NCBI GenBank assembly: GCA_934465535.1
Contig: CAKSKV010000001.1
Span: 186,001-250,000, forward strand
Direction of reading: 5' to 3'
Origin: an uncultured Clostridia bacterium
GTDB lineage: Bacteria > Bacillota > Clostridia > Christensenellales > QALW01
Length of the DNA stretch: 64,000 bases
A model generated the notes under the pieces. The model did not search any database and was not told where the DNA came from. It saw only the letters and a program-made list of their open reading frames with translations. Shown in pieces: positions 23,553-31,518 of the stretch. Numbering within the stretch: the stretch's first letter is position 1; every line of letters begins with the position of its first letter. Both the position numbers and the translations under genes were made by a program.

Positions 23553-24251
23553 TTACTTCATCGCCTTACACTTTCCGTTTCGCTCTGCCAGAGTATCCAG
23601 CAGGCTTTGCGCCGCCTCTGTCGCGCCCTGACCGGCGTTTACGGCATTTTCAAACGCCTTGAATTCCTTTTCAAGCTCCGCCTCAATCGCGCTTAATGCC
23701 TCGCTGCTTACGGGGTCGGAATATCGCAGCGCCTCATATACCTTTTTTGCCGCCGCTTTTTCGTCCGGGTTTTTGGCTTTGGCAAGCAGCGTTTCGGCGT
23801 TTACTGTTAAAAGCTTTATAAGCTGTGTCTGCGCTTTTACCTTTTCTTCAACGGCATCGGCAGCCTTTCCCGCCCAATCGGCACGGACAACGGCCGCTGC
23901 GGTAACGGCTGCGGCAATCAGGCACACAACGGCGGCAATCCATGCGGGGCAGCCCGGAATAAGCATAAGCGCTCCGCCCAGCACCAGCATAACAATCAAC
24001 CCCGCGTAGCTGACGGTTATAAGCGGCAGATTGTAAAACAGCTTTTTAAGGTTCTGTGCCTTAAAGGCAAAATATGCGCAGACGAGATTTCCGATAAAAG
24101 CCGCGAGAATAAATCCCCACGCAATCCAGAAACGCGCATCGTAATTGACCACATATCCCGGAATTATGGGACAAACAAGAAACACGACAGCATTAAACAC
24201 TACAAGCATGATTGCCCATATCAGCGCATACGATTTGAAATTCCTTTTCAT
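23553..24251 (-). CDS. Four-helix membrane protein with C-terminal coiled coil
   Basis: The 232-residue protein has four hydrophobic helices in the first half (about 8-30, 42-65, 75-98, 102-125). An Ala/Glu/Lys-rich cytosolic coiled coil follows (about 130-228: VEEKVKAQTQLIKLLT, EAELEKEFKAFENAV). I do not recognise a named family. GGAGGAACGGACA precedes the ATG, and the gene starts 15 bp after the SPFH gene, so they form one operon. A membrane scaffold acting with the SPFH protein is a reasonable guess. Confidence 0.65.
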   Translation of the reverse strand: MKRNFKSYALIWAIMLVVFNAVVFLVCPIIPGYVVNYDARFWIAWGFILAAFIGNLVCAYFAFKAQNLKKLFYNLPLITVSYAGLIVMLVLGGALMLIPGCPAWIAAVVCLIAAAVTAAAVVRADWAGKAADAVEEKVKAQTQLIKLLTVNAETLLAKAKNPDEKAAAKKVYEALRYSDPVSSEALSAIEAELEKEFKAFENAVNAGQGATEAAQSLLDTLAERNGKCKAMK

Positions 24252-24266
24252 TGTCCGTTCCTCCTG

Positions 24267-25409
24267 TTATAAAATGCTTTTAAGCAGCTCTGCCTTCATG
24301 GCGGCGAATTCCTCATCGGTAATCAGCCCGGCGTTTTTCATCACCGTCAGCTTTTCCGCTTTTGCTTTGAATGTCGCCATATCATCGGCGGGTTGTGCTG
24401 CCTGCTGCGGCTGAGCCGGCTGCGCCGCTGCGCTTACGGCGTTATTTACTGCGCCGCCCACCATGCCGCTTACTGCGCCGCCGACACCCGCCATTGTGCC
24501 AAAGCCTATTCCCATATTGGTAAACTGACCAACCGCCTCGTTCTGCGCCGCCGTCTGCGCCACATCAAAGCTGCGCTCCTGCGCGTATGTATAGCCCTCC
24601 TGCGCCCGCTTTGTGGCCTGCGCCTGAGAATCTATCACTATTTTCTGCGCCTCTGTCTGGGCGTTTATGATATCGGTCTGCTGCTTAAGCTTGGCTTCGG
24701 CAATATCCGCATACTGGCGGAAATGCAGCTCCTTGAATTTTTCATACTGCTTCTCGCCGTCCGGCTTTACTATGGTGGTTACAAAAAATCTTTCCAGCGC
24801 AATGCCGTAATCGGCAAAGTCCGGAATAAGAAGCTTATGCAGATTCTCGGAAAAGGCCGTCAGGTTTTCGTCAATTTCAAAAATATTTATGGAATTTGCC
24901 CGTATGACCTGAGCGATATATGTTTTTACCCTTGTCATAAGAAAAGCACGGAAAAAACCGGTCAGCTGCTGCTGCCCCAAAAAGCTTTCCGTTCCCACAA
25001 GCTTTATAAGCAGCCTGCGGCTGTCCTGCACGCGCAGGCTCATTTCGCCCGATGCGCCTATCGAAATGGGGAAGCGGTATGTTGGGTCGATATACTGTAT
25101 TTTGGAATCGGTTCCCCATTTGATAGCCATCTGCTCGGTTTTGTTTATAAAATAAACCTCGCAGTGGAATGGGGTCTTATCGCCGACGGTGCGGTTGAGC
25201 AGCTTTCCGATTTTTGGTATGTTCTGTGTTTCCAGCGTATACCTGCCCGGCCCGAACAGGTCAAGCGCCTGCCCGTTCATGAAAAATACGGCTTCCTGCG
25301 ATTCATGCACGATAAGCTGTGTAAGAGTGTTGAAATCTTCGCATGGGTGCTTCCAGATGAAGGTGGAATTATCCCCCTCGTATTTGATTACATCTGCAAT
25401 TTGTGCCAT
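24267..25409 (-). CDS. SPFH-domain protein with C-terminal SHOCT motif
   Basis: The 380-residue protein starts MAQIADVIKYEG behind GGGAGG. The N-terminal two thirds are the YdjI-like SPFH domain (HPCEDFNTLTQLIVHESQEAVFF; FGPGRYTLETQNIP; RVKTYIAQVI). A helical region (EAKLKQQTDIINAQTEAQKI) and a Gly/Ala/Pro-Gln linker follow. A SHOCT motif of about 30 residues closes the chain (LTVMKNAGLITDEEFAAMKAELL). SPFH proteins assemble at membranes. It is the first gene of the island operon and lies 17 bp downstream of the invertible promoter element. It is related in domain type to the gene at 13293 but has no zinc ribbons. Confidence 0.8.
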   Translation of the reverse strand: MAQIADVIKYEGDNSTFIWKHPCEDFNTLTQLIVHESQEAVFFMNGQALDLFGPGRYTLETQNIPKIGKLLNRTVGDKTPFHCEVYFINKTEQMAIKWGTDSKIQYIDPTYRFPISIGASGEMSLRVQDSRRLLIKLVGTESFLGQQQLTGFFRAFLMTRVKTYIAQVIRANSINIFEIDENLTAFSENLHKLLIPDFADYGIALERFFVTTIVKPDGEKQYEKFKELHFRQYADIAEAKLKQQTDIINAQTEAQKIVIDSQAQATKRAQEGYTYAQERSFDVAQTAAQNEAVGQFTNMGIGFGTMAGVGGAVSGMVGGAVNNAVSAAAQPAQPQQAAQPADDMATFKAKAEKLTVMKNAGLITDEEFAAMKAELLKSIL

Positions 25410-25425
25410 TAAAATACCTCCCTGT

Positions 25426-25456
25426 AACATAATCTGCATTATGTTGTAGTGCAAGT
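25426..25456. repeat. Left 31-bp inverted repeat of the invertible segment
   Basis: An exact reverse complement of 25710-25740 over all 31 bases. It contains the palindromic core AACATAAT-CTGC-ATTATGTT and an asymmetric tail TGTAGTGCAAGT. This looks like a tyrosine-recombinase crossover site. It lies in the leader of the SPFH gene. Confidence 0.88.
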
Positions 25457-25504
25457 AAAAAAAGATCGCAGTGCCCGTAAAAAAATTTGTCACAAAAACC
25501 GTGC

Positions 25505-25538
25505 AAAATAAAAAAAGGCGCAGCAAAGCAGGCCTTTT
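25505..25538 (-). terminator. Terminator inside the invertible segment
   Basis: On the minus strand, AAAAGGC/GCCTTTT (arms 25532-25538 and 25513-25519) is followed by a run of Ts (complement of the A-run at 25505-25516). A second inverted repeat, GCCTTTTCG (25532-25540) / CGAAAAGGC (25562-25570), lies alongside. In the present orientation it faces transcripts coming from the recombinase gene. Confidence 0.55.
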
Positions 25539-25643
25539 CGAAAAAAGTTGAAAAAATAACGCGAAAAGGCTTTTTCGGCATGCCTGATTTTTGACGGCGG
25601 GGGCAGAAGCGACTGTTTTTTTTGGTCAAATATTTACAAACTA

Positions 25644-25672
25644 TTTACAAAGTGCCCCCATTATGCTATAAT
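25644..25672 (+). promoter_or_regulatory. Invertible near-consensus promoter
   Basis: TTTACA (25644-25649), a 17-bp spacer and a perfect TATAAT (25667-25672). The predicted start is about 25679, running rightward through the right inverted repeat into the antisense strand of the recombinase gene. Confidence 0.8.
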
Positions 25673-25709
25673 TAAGCATATAATGATGTTGTTTGTCATA
25701 CTCGTGGGA

Positions 25710-25740
25710 ACTTGCACTACAACATAATGCAGATTATGTT
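25710..25740. repeat. Right 31-bp inverted repeat of the invertible segment
   Basis: The exact inverted copy of 25426-25456. Flanking bases inside and outside the repeat do not match, which defines its limits. It lies 25 bp from the recombinase stop codon. Confidence 0.88.
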
Positions 25741-25765
25741 GCTTCTGCTGCGCGGTATGGCTTTT

Positions 25766-26608
25766 TTATATTATCAGATGCAGGTTCTCCATGCGGCGGC
25801 GGTGTTCTGCACCGGAGGATATAATATATATACGCGTGGTGTTTATGCTGCTGTGACCCAGAATATCGGCAAGCTTTGCAAGGTCTTTTTCGATCTCATA
25901 AAACAGCCGGGCAAACAAATGCCGCAGATTATGGGGAAACACCTTTTTCGGGCTGACATTTGCCCGCGTACACAGCGCTTTCATCTCCCGCCAGATATTT
26001 GTTCGGTTAAGCGGCTTTCCCAAACGCGTTATAAATATCATACCCTCCTTTATTCCTTTTTTTGCAGCATACTTAAGCAGCTTTTGCCGCAGCTCCTTCA
26101 CAAGGAAAACCGAGCGCGTTTTTCCCTTGCAGCTAACAAGCGCTTCGCCGCGTTTTGCCGCATCCACCGTTATATGCTGCAGCTCGCTTACCCGTATGCC
26201 CGTGCTGCACAGCGTTTGCAATACAAGGCAGAGCCGTTTGTTGCCGGAATGCCGCGCCGCTTCGCACAGCCGCGTGTATTCGGCCTTTGTAAGTTCCTTT
26301 TCCTCGGAACAGAACGCTTGCTGCTGAAGTGATACCGATTTTACCTTCAGGTCATGCCAGCCCATAAGGGAAAACAGAACATTCAGGCTTGTGAGCATTG
26401 AATTAACACTGCGCACGGAATAGTTATCCCGCAGCCGCTTTTTGTACGCAATAACAGTTTCCTTGGTAACGGGGCCGCTTTGGGCATAGCGCGAAAACGC
26501 CGTTGCATCGCGGATATATTTTTCCACCGTTGCGCCGCTTCGCTCCTCAAAGATAAGATGCTTTTTGAATCCGGCAATGGCATTTGCCGTTATAAACCGC
26601 TCTTTCAT
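25766..26608 (-). CDS. Tyrosine recombinase, probably the inverter of the adjacent promoter segment
   Basis: The 280-residue protein is an intact phage-integrase-family enzyme of Xer size. It has an N-terminal SAM-like core-binding domain (about 8-90) and a catalytic domain with R139 (STGIRVSEL), K163 (CKGKTR), H226/R229 (FPHNLRH), H252 (LGHSS) and nucleophile Y261 (TRIYI). All six active-site residues are present. GGAGG lies nine bases before the ATG. The gene points toward the invertible segment and ends 25 bp from the right repeat, as recombinase genes of invertible promoters often do. An Xer-like or element-excision role is the alternative. Confidence 0.88.
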   Translation of the reverse strand: MKERFITANAIAGFKKHLIFEERSGATVEKYIRDATAFSRYAQSGPVTKETVIAYKKRLRDNYSVRSVNSMLTSLNVLFSLMGWHDLKVKSVSLQQQAFCSEEKELTKAEYTRLCEAARHSGNKRLCLVLQTLCSTGIRVSELQHITVDAAKRGEALVSCKGKTRSVFLVKELRQKLLKYAAKKGIKEGMIFITRLGKPLNRTNIWREMKALCTRANVSPKKVFPHNLRHLFARLFYEIEKDLAKLADILGHSSINTTRIYIISSGAEHRRRMENLHLII

Positions 26609-26656
26609 TTCAGTTTACCTCCGGATATATTTAATTTTTATTTTATCAGAAAAAAC

Positions 26657-26741
26657 TTAAGGCGAAAATATGCGCAGCAGGCCGCATTAAAAGCGCAAAA
26701 GCCTGCGCATAGTCCCACAAATGGACGCAGACTTGCCTTAA
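26657..26741. repeat. Nested inverted repeats upstream of the recombinase gene
   Basis: The outer TTAAGGC/GCCTTAA (26657-26663, 26735-26741) encloses ATGCGCAG(CA)GGC / GCCTGCGCAT (26670-26682, 26701-26710). It lies between the divergent recombinase and minD genes. It could be a terminator remnant, an RNA fold or a recombinase site; none is firmly supported. Confidence 0.4.
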
Positions 26742-26897
26742 CCTTTGAAATCAGCGGCGGAGGCAAAAGCGCGGGCGGGCAAAACAAGTCAGGATTCGTC
26801 CAAAGCCGCCAAAGGAAATTAAAGGGGAATGCGGAATTATTTATGGCAAACAAAGGAAGCGGAGCATATGCGCTCAGAGGAAAGGACGGACAGACAA

Positions 26898-27689
26898 ATG
26901 GGAAAGACGCTGGTAGTGACATCGGGCAAGGGCGGCGTGGGGAAAACTACGGTTACGGTAAATGTAGGGGCGGCCCTTGCAAAGGAGGGCATGAATGTGC
27001 TGCTTATAGATGCGGATCTTGGGCTGCGCAATCTTGACCTGATGATGGGGCTGGAAAACAGAATAGTGTATGACATAGTGGATGTGCTGGAGGGCAGATG
27101 CCGGCTGCGGCAGGCGGTGGTGCGCAGCAGACAGGAGGAGCGGTTGGCCATGCTTCCCGCATCGCAGACGCGTAATAAAAATGCGCTGGAAAAGGGGCAG
27201 ATGAGGGCGCTTATTGAGGAAATACAGGACAGCTATGACTATGTGCTTACAGATTGCCCCGCCGGCATAGAGCAGGGCTTCTGCAATGCCGTGGAGGGGG
27301 CGCAGGAGGCGCTGCTCGTATGCACTCCGGAGGTGGCTTCGGTACGGGATGCCGACAGAGTGGCGGGGCTGCTTGCCGTAAGCGAGACGGATAAGGTGCA
27401 TCTTATAGTAAACAGGGTAAGGGCGGATATGGTGCGCAGGCATGAAATGATGAGCGTACAGGATGTGGAGGAGATACTGGGTCTGCACGCGCTGGGTGCG
27501 GTGCCGGAGGACCCGCTTGTTGTGCGGGCGGCAAATTTAGGCGAGCCGCTGGCGTATGCCGTGCGTTCGGCAGCGGGAGAGGAATACCGAAAAATAGCAC
27601 GCAGGCTCATGGGGCAGCGTGAGCCGGAATCGGGCGGCGGAATAGGCGCTTTTATGCAGCGCATATTCGGTATAAAGGCTGCGGGCTGA
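26898..27689 (+). CDS. minD: Septum site-determining ATPase MinD
   Basis: The membrane-cycling ATPase places the division septum. The roughly 263-residue protein has a deviant Walker A SGKGGVGKTTVTVNVG right at the N terminus, DADLGLRNLDLMMG, and a C-terminal amphipathic end (IGAFMQRIFGIKAAG) that should bind the membrane. ATG 26898 lies 11 bases after AAAGGA; an earlier in-frame ATG at 26868 is possible. minE follows 14 bp later. minC is not adjacent, and the TIR/HEPN island occupies the upstream side. Confidence 0.93.
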   Translation: MGKTLVVTSGKGGVGKTTVTVNVGAALAKEGMNVLLIDADLGLRNLDLMMGLENRIVYDIVDVLEGRCRLRQAVVRSRQEERLAMLPASQTRNKNALEKGQMRALIEEIQDSYDYVLTDCPAGIEQGFCNAVEGAQEALLVCTPEVASVRDADRVAGLLAVSETDKVHLIVNRVRADMVRRHEMMSVQDVEEILGLHALGAVPEDPLVVRAANLGEPLAYAVRSAAGEEYRKIARRLMGQREPESGGGIGAFMQRIFGIKAAG

Positions 27690-27703
27690 AGCGGGGGGAT
27701 AAT

Positions 27704-28009
27704 ATGAAATACATAAGAGCGTTTTTTGAAGGGCTGTTTGCGCGCGGCAGTGCAAAAAAAGCAAAGAAAAGGCTGGAAACGGCATTGGCAGGGGACAGGC
27801 TGGCATCGGCAAGTGCTGTGGACGGGCTGAAAAAAGCAATAGAGGGGGAGCTGGCGGCTCAGGGCTGCACAGGGGAAAAAGAATATGATATTTCAAGCAT
27901 ACGCAAGGGGGAAAGGGTGGAGCTTACAATAAAAGTAACCCTTGCGCCCGGTGAAAAGCCTTGCAATGAGGCTTTAGTGCAGGTACTTGCTGGCAGGGCG
28001 AAAAATTAA
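27704..28009 (+). CDS. minE: Cell division topological specificity factor MinE
   Basis: The 101-residue protein has a MinE N-terminal region SAKKAKKRLETALAGDR (about 16-32), the anti-MinCD/membrane-targeting helix. The C-terminal topological domain ends in ELTIKVTL. It stimulates MinD ATPase so that Min proteins oscillate or localise. The ribosome site is a G6 run (27693-27698). It is somewhat longer than E. coli MinE (88 residues). Confidence 0.85.
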   Translation: MKYIRAFFEGLFARGSAKKAKKRLETALAGDRLASASAVDGLKKAIEGELAAQGCTGEKEYDISSIRKGERVELTIKVTLAPGEKPCNEALVQVLAGRAKN

Positions 28010-28099
28010 CAAATTCGGGGTGGATTTTTGTCGCCGTTTATGATAGAATAAATTTGCATTATTGTTATTGTGCAAATGTATTTCAGACGGGATCAAAAA

Positions 28100-29251
28100 A
28101 TGCGCTTTGATAAAAAGAAATTACAAAACATTGAATATATACTGCCCCTTATTATGCTGGCTTTGTTTCTTATAGGCATTGTGGCCATTACCATAGCCAC
28201 GGCAAACCCCTTTACGGGGGAGGAGCTTACCTTCAGCGAGATAATGGCAAACCTTGATTTTTCCGTTGTGGGGCTTCAGGGTGCCTTTTTTGCCGTCGGG
28301 CTTGTTGTTATGGTGCTTATAATGCTGGTGGATTACCGGCTGTATGCAAAGATATGGTATGCGGTTCTGGCGGCGGGCGTGGGTTTGCTTCTGCTGGTGG
28401 TTTTTTTCGGTAAGACGCGCGGCGGCACGCAGGGTTGGATATATCTTAATGCCTCGGGCTCAATAACATTTCAGCCGTCAGAGCTTGTTAAGCTGGCAAT
28501 GATACTTGTGTGCGCAAAGTTTCTGGCGGACAGACCAATGGAAAGGTTTGTTGACGTTTTGCCGGCTGCCGGAGTGTTTGTGCTGATAATAGCGGTGCTG
28601 CTTTATCAGATGGATATAGGCACTACGATAGTATATGTTGCGGCCTTTGTGGGTATGGCATTTATGGCGGGCGTGAAGCTGAGGTACATAGGTGCCTTCG
28701 GCCTTGCCGGAGCGGCGTTCGGCGTGTTTGCGTGGTTTGTGCTTATGGGGGACAGACAGCGCTCCAGAATAATAAACTTTTTCTCCGGCGGAGACGGAGA
28801 TGACTTTTTGCAGCTTAACAGGTCCATTGCTGTTATAGGCTCGGGCGGTTTTGCAGGAAAAGGGTTGTTCAGCGTGGGAGCGCTGAGTCAGCTTAACTAT
28901 ATCCCGGTTATAGAAACGGATTTCATATTTGTTGCCATTGCGGAATCCTTCGGCTTTTTGGGCTGCTTCTTTTTGCTTTTGGTGTATGCGGCATTTATAT
29001 TCCGTATGTGGTATCTTGCACGGATCACAAAGGACAAGTTCGGAGCTCTGATTATTTACGGAATTATGTTTATGTTTATGTTTCATATATTTGAAAATAT
29101 AGGCATGACCATAGGCATAATGCCCATAACCGGAATACCGCTGCCCTTTATAAGCAAGGGGGGCACAAACCTTGTAACAAACATGGCGGCAGTGGGGCTG
29201 GTGCTGTCGGTAAGGTTCCACAGAGAACTGACGGAAAAGGAGCGCATATAG
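28100..29251 (+). CDS. rodA: SEDS-family peptidoglycan polymerase, RodA/FtsW type
   Basis: The 383-residue protein has about ten membrane helices. Diagnostic SEDS segments are SITFQPSELVKLAMIL, NYIPVIETDFIFVAIAESFGFLG and GIPLPFISKGGTNLVTNMAAVGL. RodA polymerises glycan strands for elongation; FtsW does so at the septum. Grouping with minDE leaves both roles open, and the 'PVIETDF' segment is RodA-like. ATG 28100 was preferred over ATG 28070, which has no ribosome site. Confidence 0.88.
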   Translation: MRFDKKKLQNIEYILPLIMLALFLIGIVAITIATANPFTGEELTFSEIMANLDFSVVGLQGAFFAVGLVVMVLIMLVDYRLYAKIWYAVLAAGVGLLLLVVFFGKTRGGTQGWIYLNASGSITFQPSELVKLAMILVCAKFLADRPMERFVDVLPAAGVFVLIIAVLLYQMDIGTTIVYVAAFVGMAFMAGVKLRYIGAFGLAGAAFGVFAWFVLMGDRQRSRIINFFSGGDGDDFLQLNRSIAVIGSGGFAGKGLFSVGALSQLNYIPVIETDFIFVAIAESFGFLGCFFLLLVYAAFIFRMWYLARITKDKFGALIIYGIMFMFMFHIFENIGMTIGIMPITGIPLPFISKGGTNLVTNMAAVGLVLSVRFHRELTEKERI

Positions 29252-29335
29252 CGCTTTGCCCGGGCATACCGCACTGTCGGCATAATAAAACAAAACAAAT
29301 AAAATGAGATGCTCCGTGACGGAAAAAGAGCGTGC

Positions 29336-29372
29336 GGGGGCGGCGATGCGTTTTTTCGCATTGCCCCTTTTC
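29336..29372 (+). terminator. Terminator of the minD-minE-rodA unit
   Basis: Stem GGCGATGCG/CGCATTGCC (29342-29350, 29357-29365) with a T-rich loop and one G-U pair, then CCCTTTT. More T-rich sequence follows to 29387. Confidence 0.75.
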
Positions 29373-29423
29373 AAAAAGCTTTTTTTCGGACGGAGTTTTT
29401 TTCGGTACACAGGGCGTTCAGGC

Positions 29424-29452
29424 TTGTTTTGCGTTGAAGGCTATGGTATAAT
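29424..29452 (+). promoter_or_regulatory. Promoter of dxs
   Basis: TTGTTT (29424-29429), a 17-bp spacer and TATAAT (29447-29452), with the start of dxs 51 bp downstream. Confidence 0.6.
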
Positions 29453-29502
29453 AAATAAAATATCGGCGGTCAATTAACGGGGCAATACGGGAGGGGCATG
29501 TA

Positions 29503-31335
29503 TTGTACAGTATTAAAGATATAAAATCAATGACGAACGCGCAGCTCGAAGAGGCGGCGGAAAATATACGCGGCCAAATCATAGCCGCTACTGCACATAA
29601 CGGCGGGCATCCGGCATCAAATCTCGGTGCGGTGGAGTTGACTGTTGCGCTGCACTGCGTGTTTGATTCTCCGCGGGACAAGATCGTTTTTGATGTGGGA
29701 CATCAGGCGTATACGCACAAGCTGCTTACCGGCAGAAGCCTTGAGCATCTGCGCACGGCTAACGGAACGGGAGGCTTTCCGGATCCGGAGGAGAGCGAGC
29801 ACGATCAGTTTGCAGTGGGGCACAGCGCCACTGCCGTATCGACGGCGCTGGGTCTTGCGCGGGCAAGGGATATATTAAAGGAAGATTACAGCGTTATAGC
29901 GGTAGTGGGAGACGGCGCCTTCGGAGGGGGAATGAATCTTGAGGCGGTAAACGACCTCGGGTACAACAAAACGCGGCTGATAATCGTGCTTAATGATAAC
30001 GGCATGTCAATTTCGCGCAATGTCGGGGCAATATCCGGACATTTGGTGCGTCTGCGCACGGCGAAGGGATATGTCGGACTTAAAAGAGGGCTGGAACGCT
30101 TTCTTAAGGCAATACCGTTTGTCGGCGGGTATATTTTCAAAGCGGCTCTGAAGATAAAGAACCTTTTCCGGTATATTCTCATAGGCAATACCGTCTTTGA
30201 TAATATGGGAATAAAATACATAGGCTCGGTGGACGGGCACAATATTGCGGAGCTTAAAAGCATTTTTAAGCGGGCAAGGGAGGAAACCGTGCCGGTAGTC
30301 ATCCATGTGCGCACCGTAAAGGGTAGGGGAGATGCGCGGGCGGAGCACGATCCCACGGCATATCACGGGGTTTCGGCGGCCGGGCAGAGCAAAAAGGAAA
30401 ACAGCTTTACCTCGTACTTTGCCGACTGGATTGTGCAGAAGGGAAAAAACGACGGGCGGGTCTGCGCCGTTACCGCAGGCATGACGGACAGCACGGGACT
30501 GAGAGGATTCGCAAAGGAATTTCATGAACGCTTTTTTGATGTGGGAATAGCGGAACAGCATGCCCTGGGAATGTCGGCCGGCCTTGCAAAGGGAGGGATG
30601 CGCCCCTTTGCCGCCATATATTCGACCTTTCTGCAAAGAGCGGCGGATCAGATATTTCAGGAGCTTGAGCTTCAGAAGCTGCCGGTGGTGCTGTGTATAG
30701 ACCGCGCCGGCTTTGTTGGGCAGGACGGCAGAACACATCAGGGGGCGTATGATATTGCCATTTTGCGCTCTCATGCGCTGCCGATAATGGCGCCGGCAAA
30801 CGGCAGGCAGCTTTGTCAGATGCTGGAGCTTGCTTCAAATACAAAGGGACCCTGCGCCGTGCGGTATCCAAAGGGGGATGCACAAGCGTGCAGCGTACCG
30901 GAAAAAACGGAATTCGGCAAGTGGCAGCTGCTGGAGGAGGGCGGAGACGCTGCAATAATTGCTTTCGGAGCGCTGCTGCCCCAGGCGCTGGAAGCGCGAA
31001 GAATTCTGCTTGAAAAGGGAATTGAGGCGGCCGTTATAAACGCCTGCTTCATTGAGCCTGTTGATACCGAAATGCTGCGTGCGCTCAGACAGCGCATTGT
31101 ATGCGTGGCGGAGGACAACGCGGCGCCGGGCGGCTTGGGAGAGGCCGCGGCGGAATATGTTAATTGCGAAAAATATATAAGCCTTACCGGGGAAAAGGGG
31201 CTGCCGCTGCATGATTCCGTTGCGGCGCAGCAGCACCTGAGCGGTCTTGACGCCCAAGGGATTGCCGCAGCGGTGCTTAAGGAAGCCGAAGTACAAAGAA
31301 AATGCGGCAAGCAAGGCTTGGGCGCAAATGCATAA
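29503..31335 (+). CDS. dxs: 1-deoxy-D-xylulose-5-phosphate synthase
   Basis: This TPP enzyme condenses pyruvate and glyceraldehyde-3-phosphate, the first step of MEP isoprenoid synthesis. The 610-residue length is normal. Motifs: HNGGHPASNLGAVELTVALH, FDVGHQAYTHKLLTGR, the TPP motif GDGAFGGGMN...NDNGMSIS, and the transketolase-like segment GIAEQHALGMSAGLAKGGMRPFAAIYSTFLQRA. The TTG start follows GGGAGGGG; the ATG five bases earlier is out of frame. It has its own promoter. Confidence 0.95.
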   Translation: MYSIKDIKSMTNAQLEEAAENIRGQIIAATAHNGGHPASNLGAVELTVALHCVFDSPRDKIVFDVGHQAYTHKLLTGRSLEHLRTANGTGGFPDPEESEHDQFAVGHSATAVSTALGLARARDILKEDYSVIAVVGDGAFGGGMNLEAVNDLGYNKTRLIIVLNDNGMSISRNVGAISGHLVRLRTAKGYVGLKRGLERFLKAIPFVGGYIFKAALKIKNLFRYILIGNTVFDNMGIKYIGSVDGHNIAELKSIFKRAREETVPVVIHVRTVKGRGDARAEHDPTAYHGVSAAGQSKKENSFTSYFADWIVQKGKNDGRVCAVTAGMTDSTGLRGFAKEFHERFFDVGIAEQHALGMSAGLAKGGMRPFAAIYSTFLQRAADQIFQELELQKLPVVLCIDRAGFVGQDGRTHQGAYDIAILRSHALPIMAPANGRQLCQMLELASNTKGPCAVRYPKGDAQACSVPEKTEFGKWQLLEEGGDAAIIAFGALLPQALEARRILLEKGIEAAVINACFIEPVDTEMLRALRQRIVCVAEDNAAPGGLGEAAAEYVNCEKYISLTGEKGLPLHDSVAAQQHLSGLDAQGIAAAVLKEAEVQRKCGKQGLGANA

Positions 31336-31400
31336 TTGTGCAGAAACGGGCTTAGAAATGCCTGATGCATGCCGCAAACGGCTGATTATGCATATTGGTG

Positions 31401-31429
31401 TTGAATATTTATTCATTATGTAGTATAAT
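31401..31429 (+). promoter_or_regulatory. Promoter of the nadK-argR-recN operon
   Basis: TTGAAT (31401-31406), a 17-bp spacer and TATAAT (31424-31429). Confidence 0.7.
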
Positions 31430-31518
31430 ATGCATCCGTAAAGGCGCTGCGGTGCCGTAAAACAGGGCAAGACGCATAGCGCGAAAAGCAATACTTTGAA
31501 AATGTCGGGGTGATGCCG

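Larger units (their letters stand above)
25457..25709. mobile_element. Invertible promoter segment (253 bp), shown in apparent OFF orientation
   Basis: The segment lies between perfect inverted repeats next to a tyrosine recombinase gene. It holds one near-consensus promoter pointing right (25644-25672), away from the SPFH-TIR operon and antisense to the recombinase gene. It also holds a terminator-like hairpin acting leftward (25505-25538) that would block read-through toward the operon. If the segment flips, the promoter would sit at about 25522-25494 and start transcription near 25487, roughly 78 nt before the SPFH start codon. Confidence 0.75.

Noticed and set aside
25410..25456. A fixed minus-strand promoter within the left inverted repeat (TTGCAC-17-TATGTT)
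   Set aside because: The -35 match is poor, and the start would fall on the ribosome site of the SPFH gene, leaving almost no leader.
19381..26898. Integration of the island at a tRNA gene with att repeats
   Set aside because: No tRNA gene is visible on either flank, and no direct repeat of useful length was found by eye.
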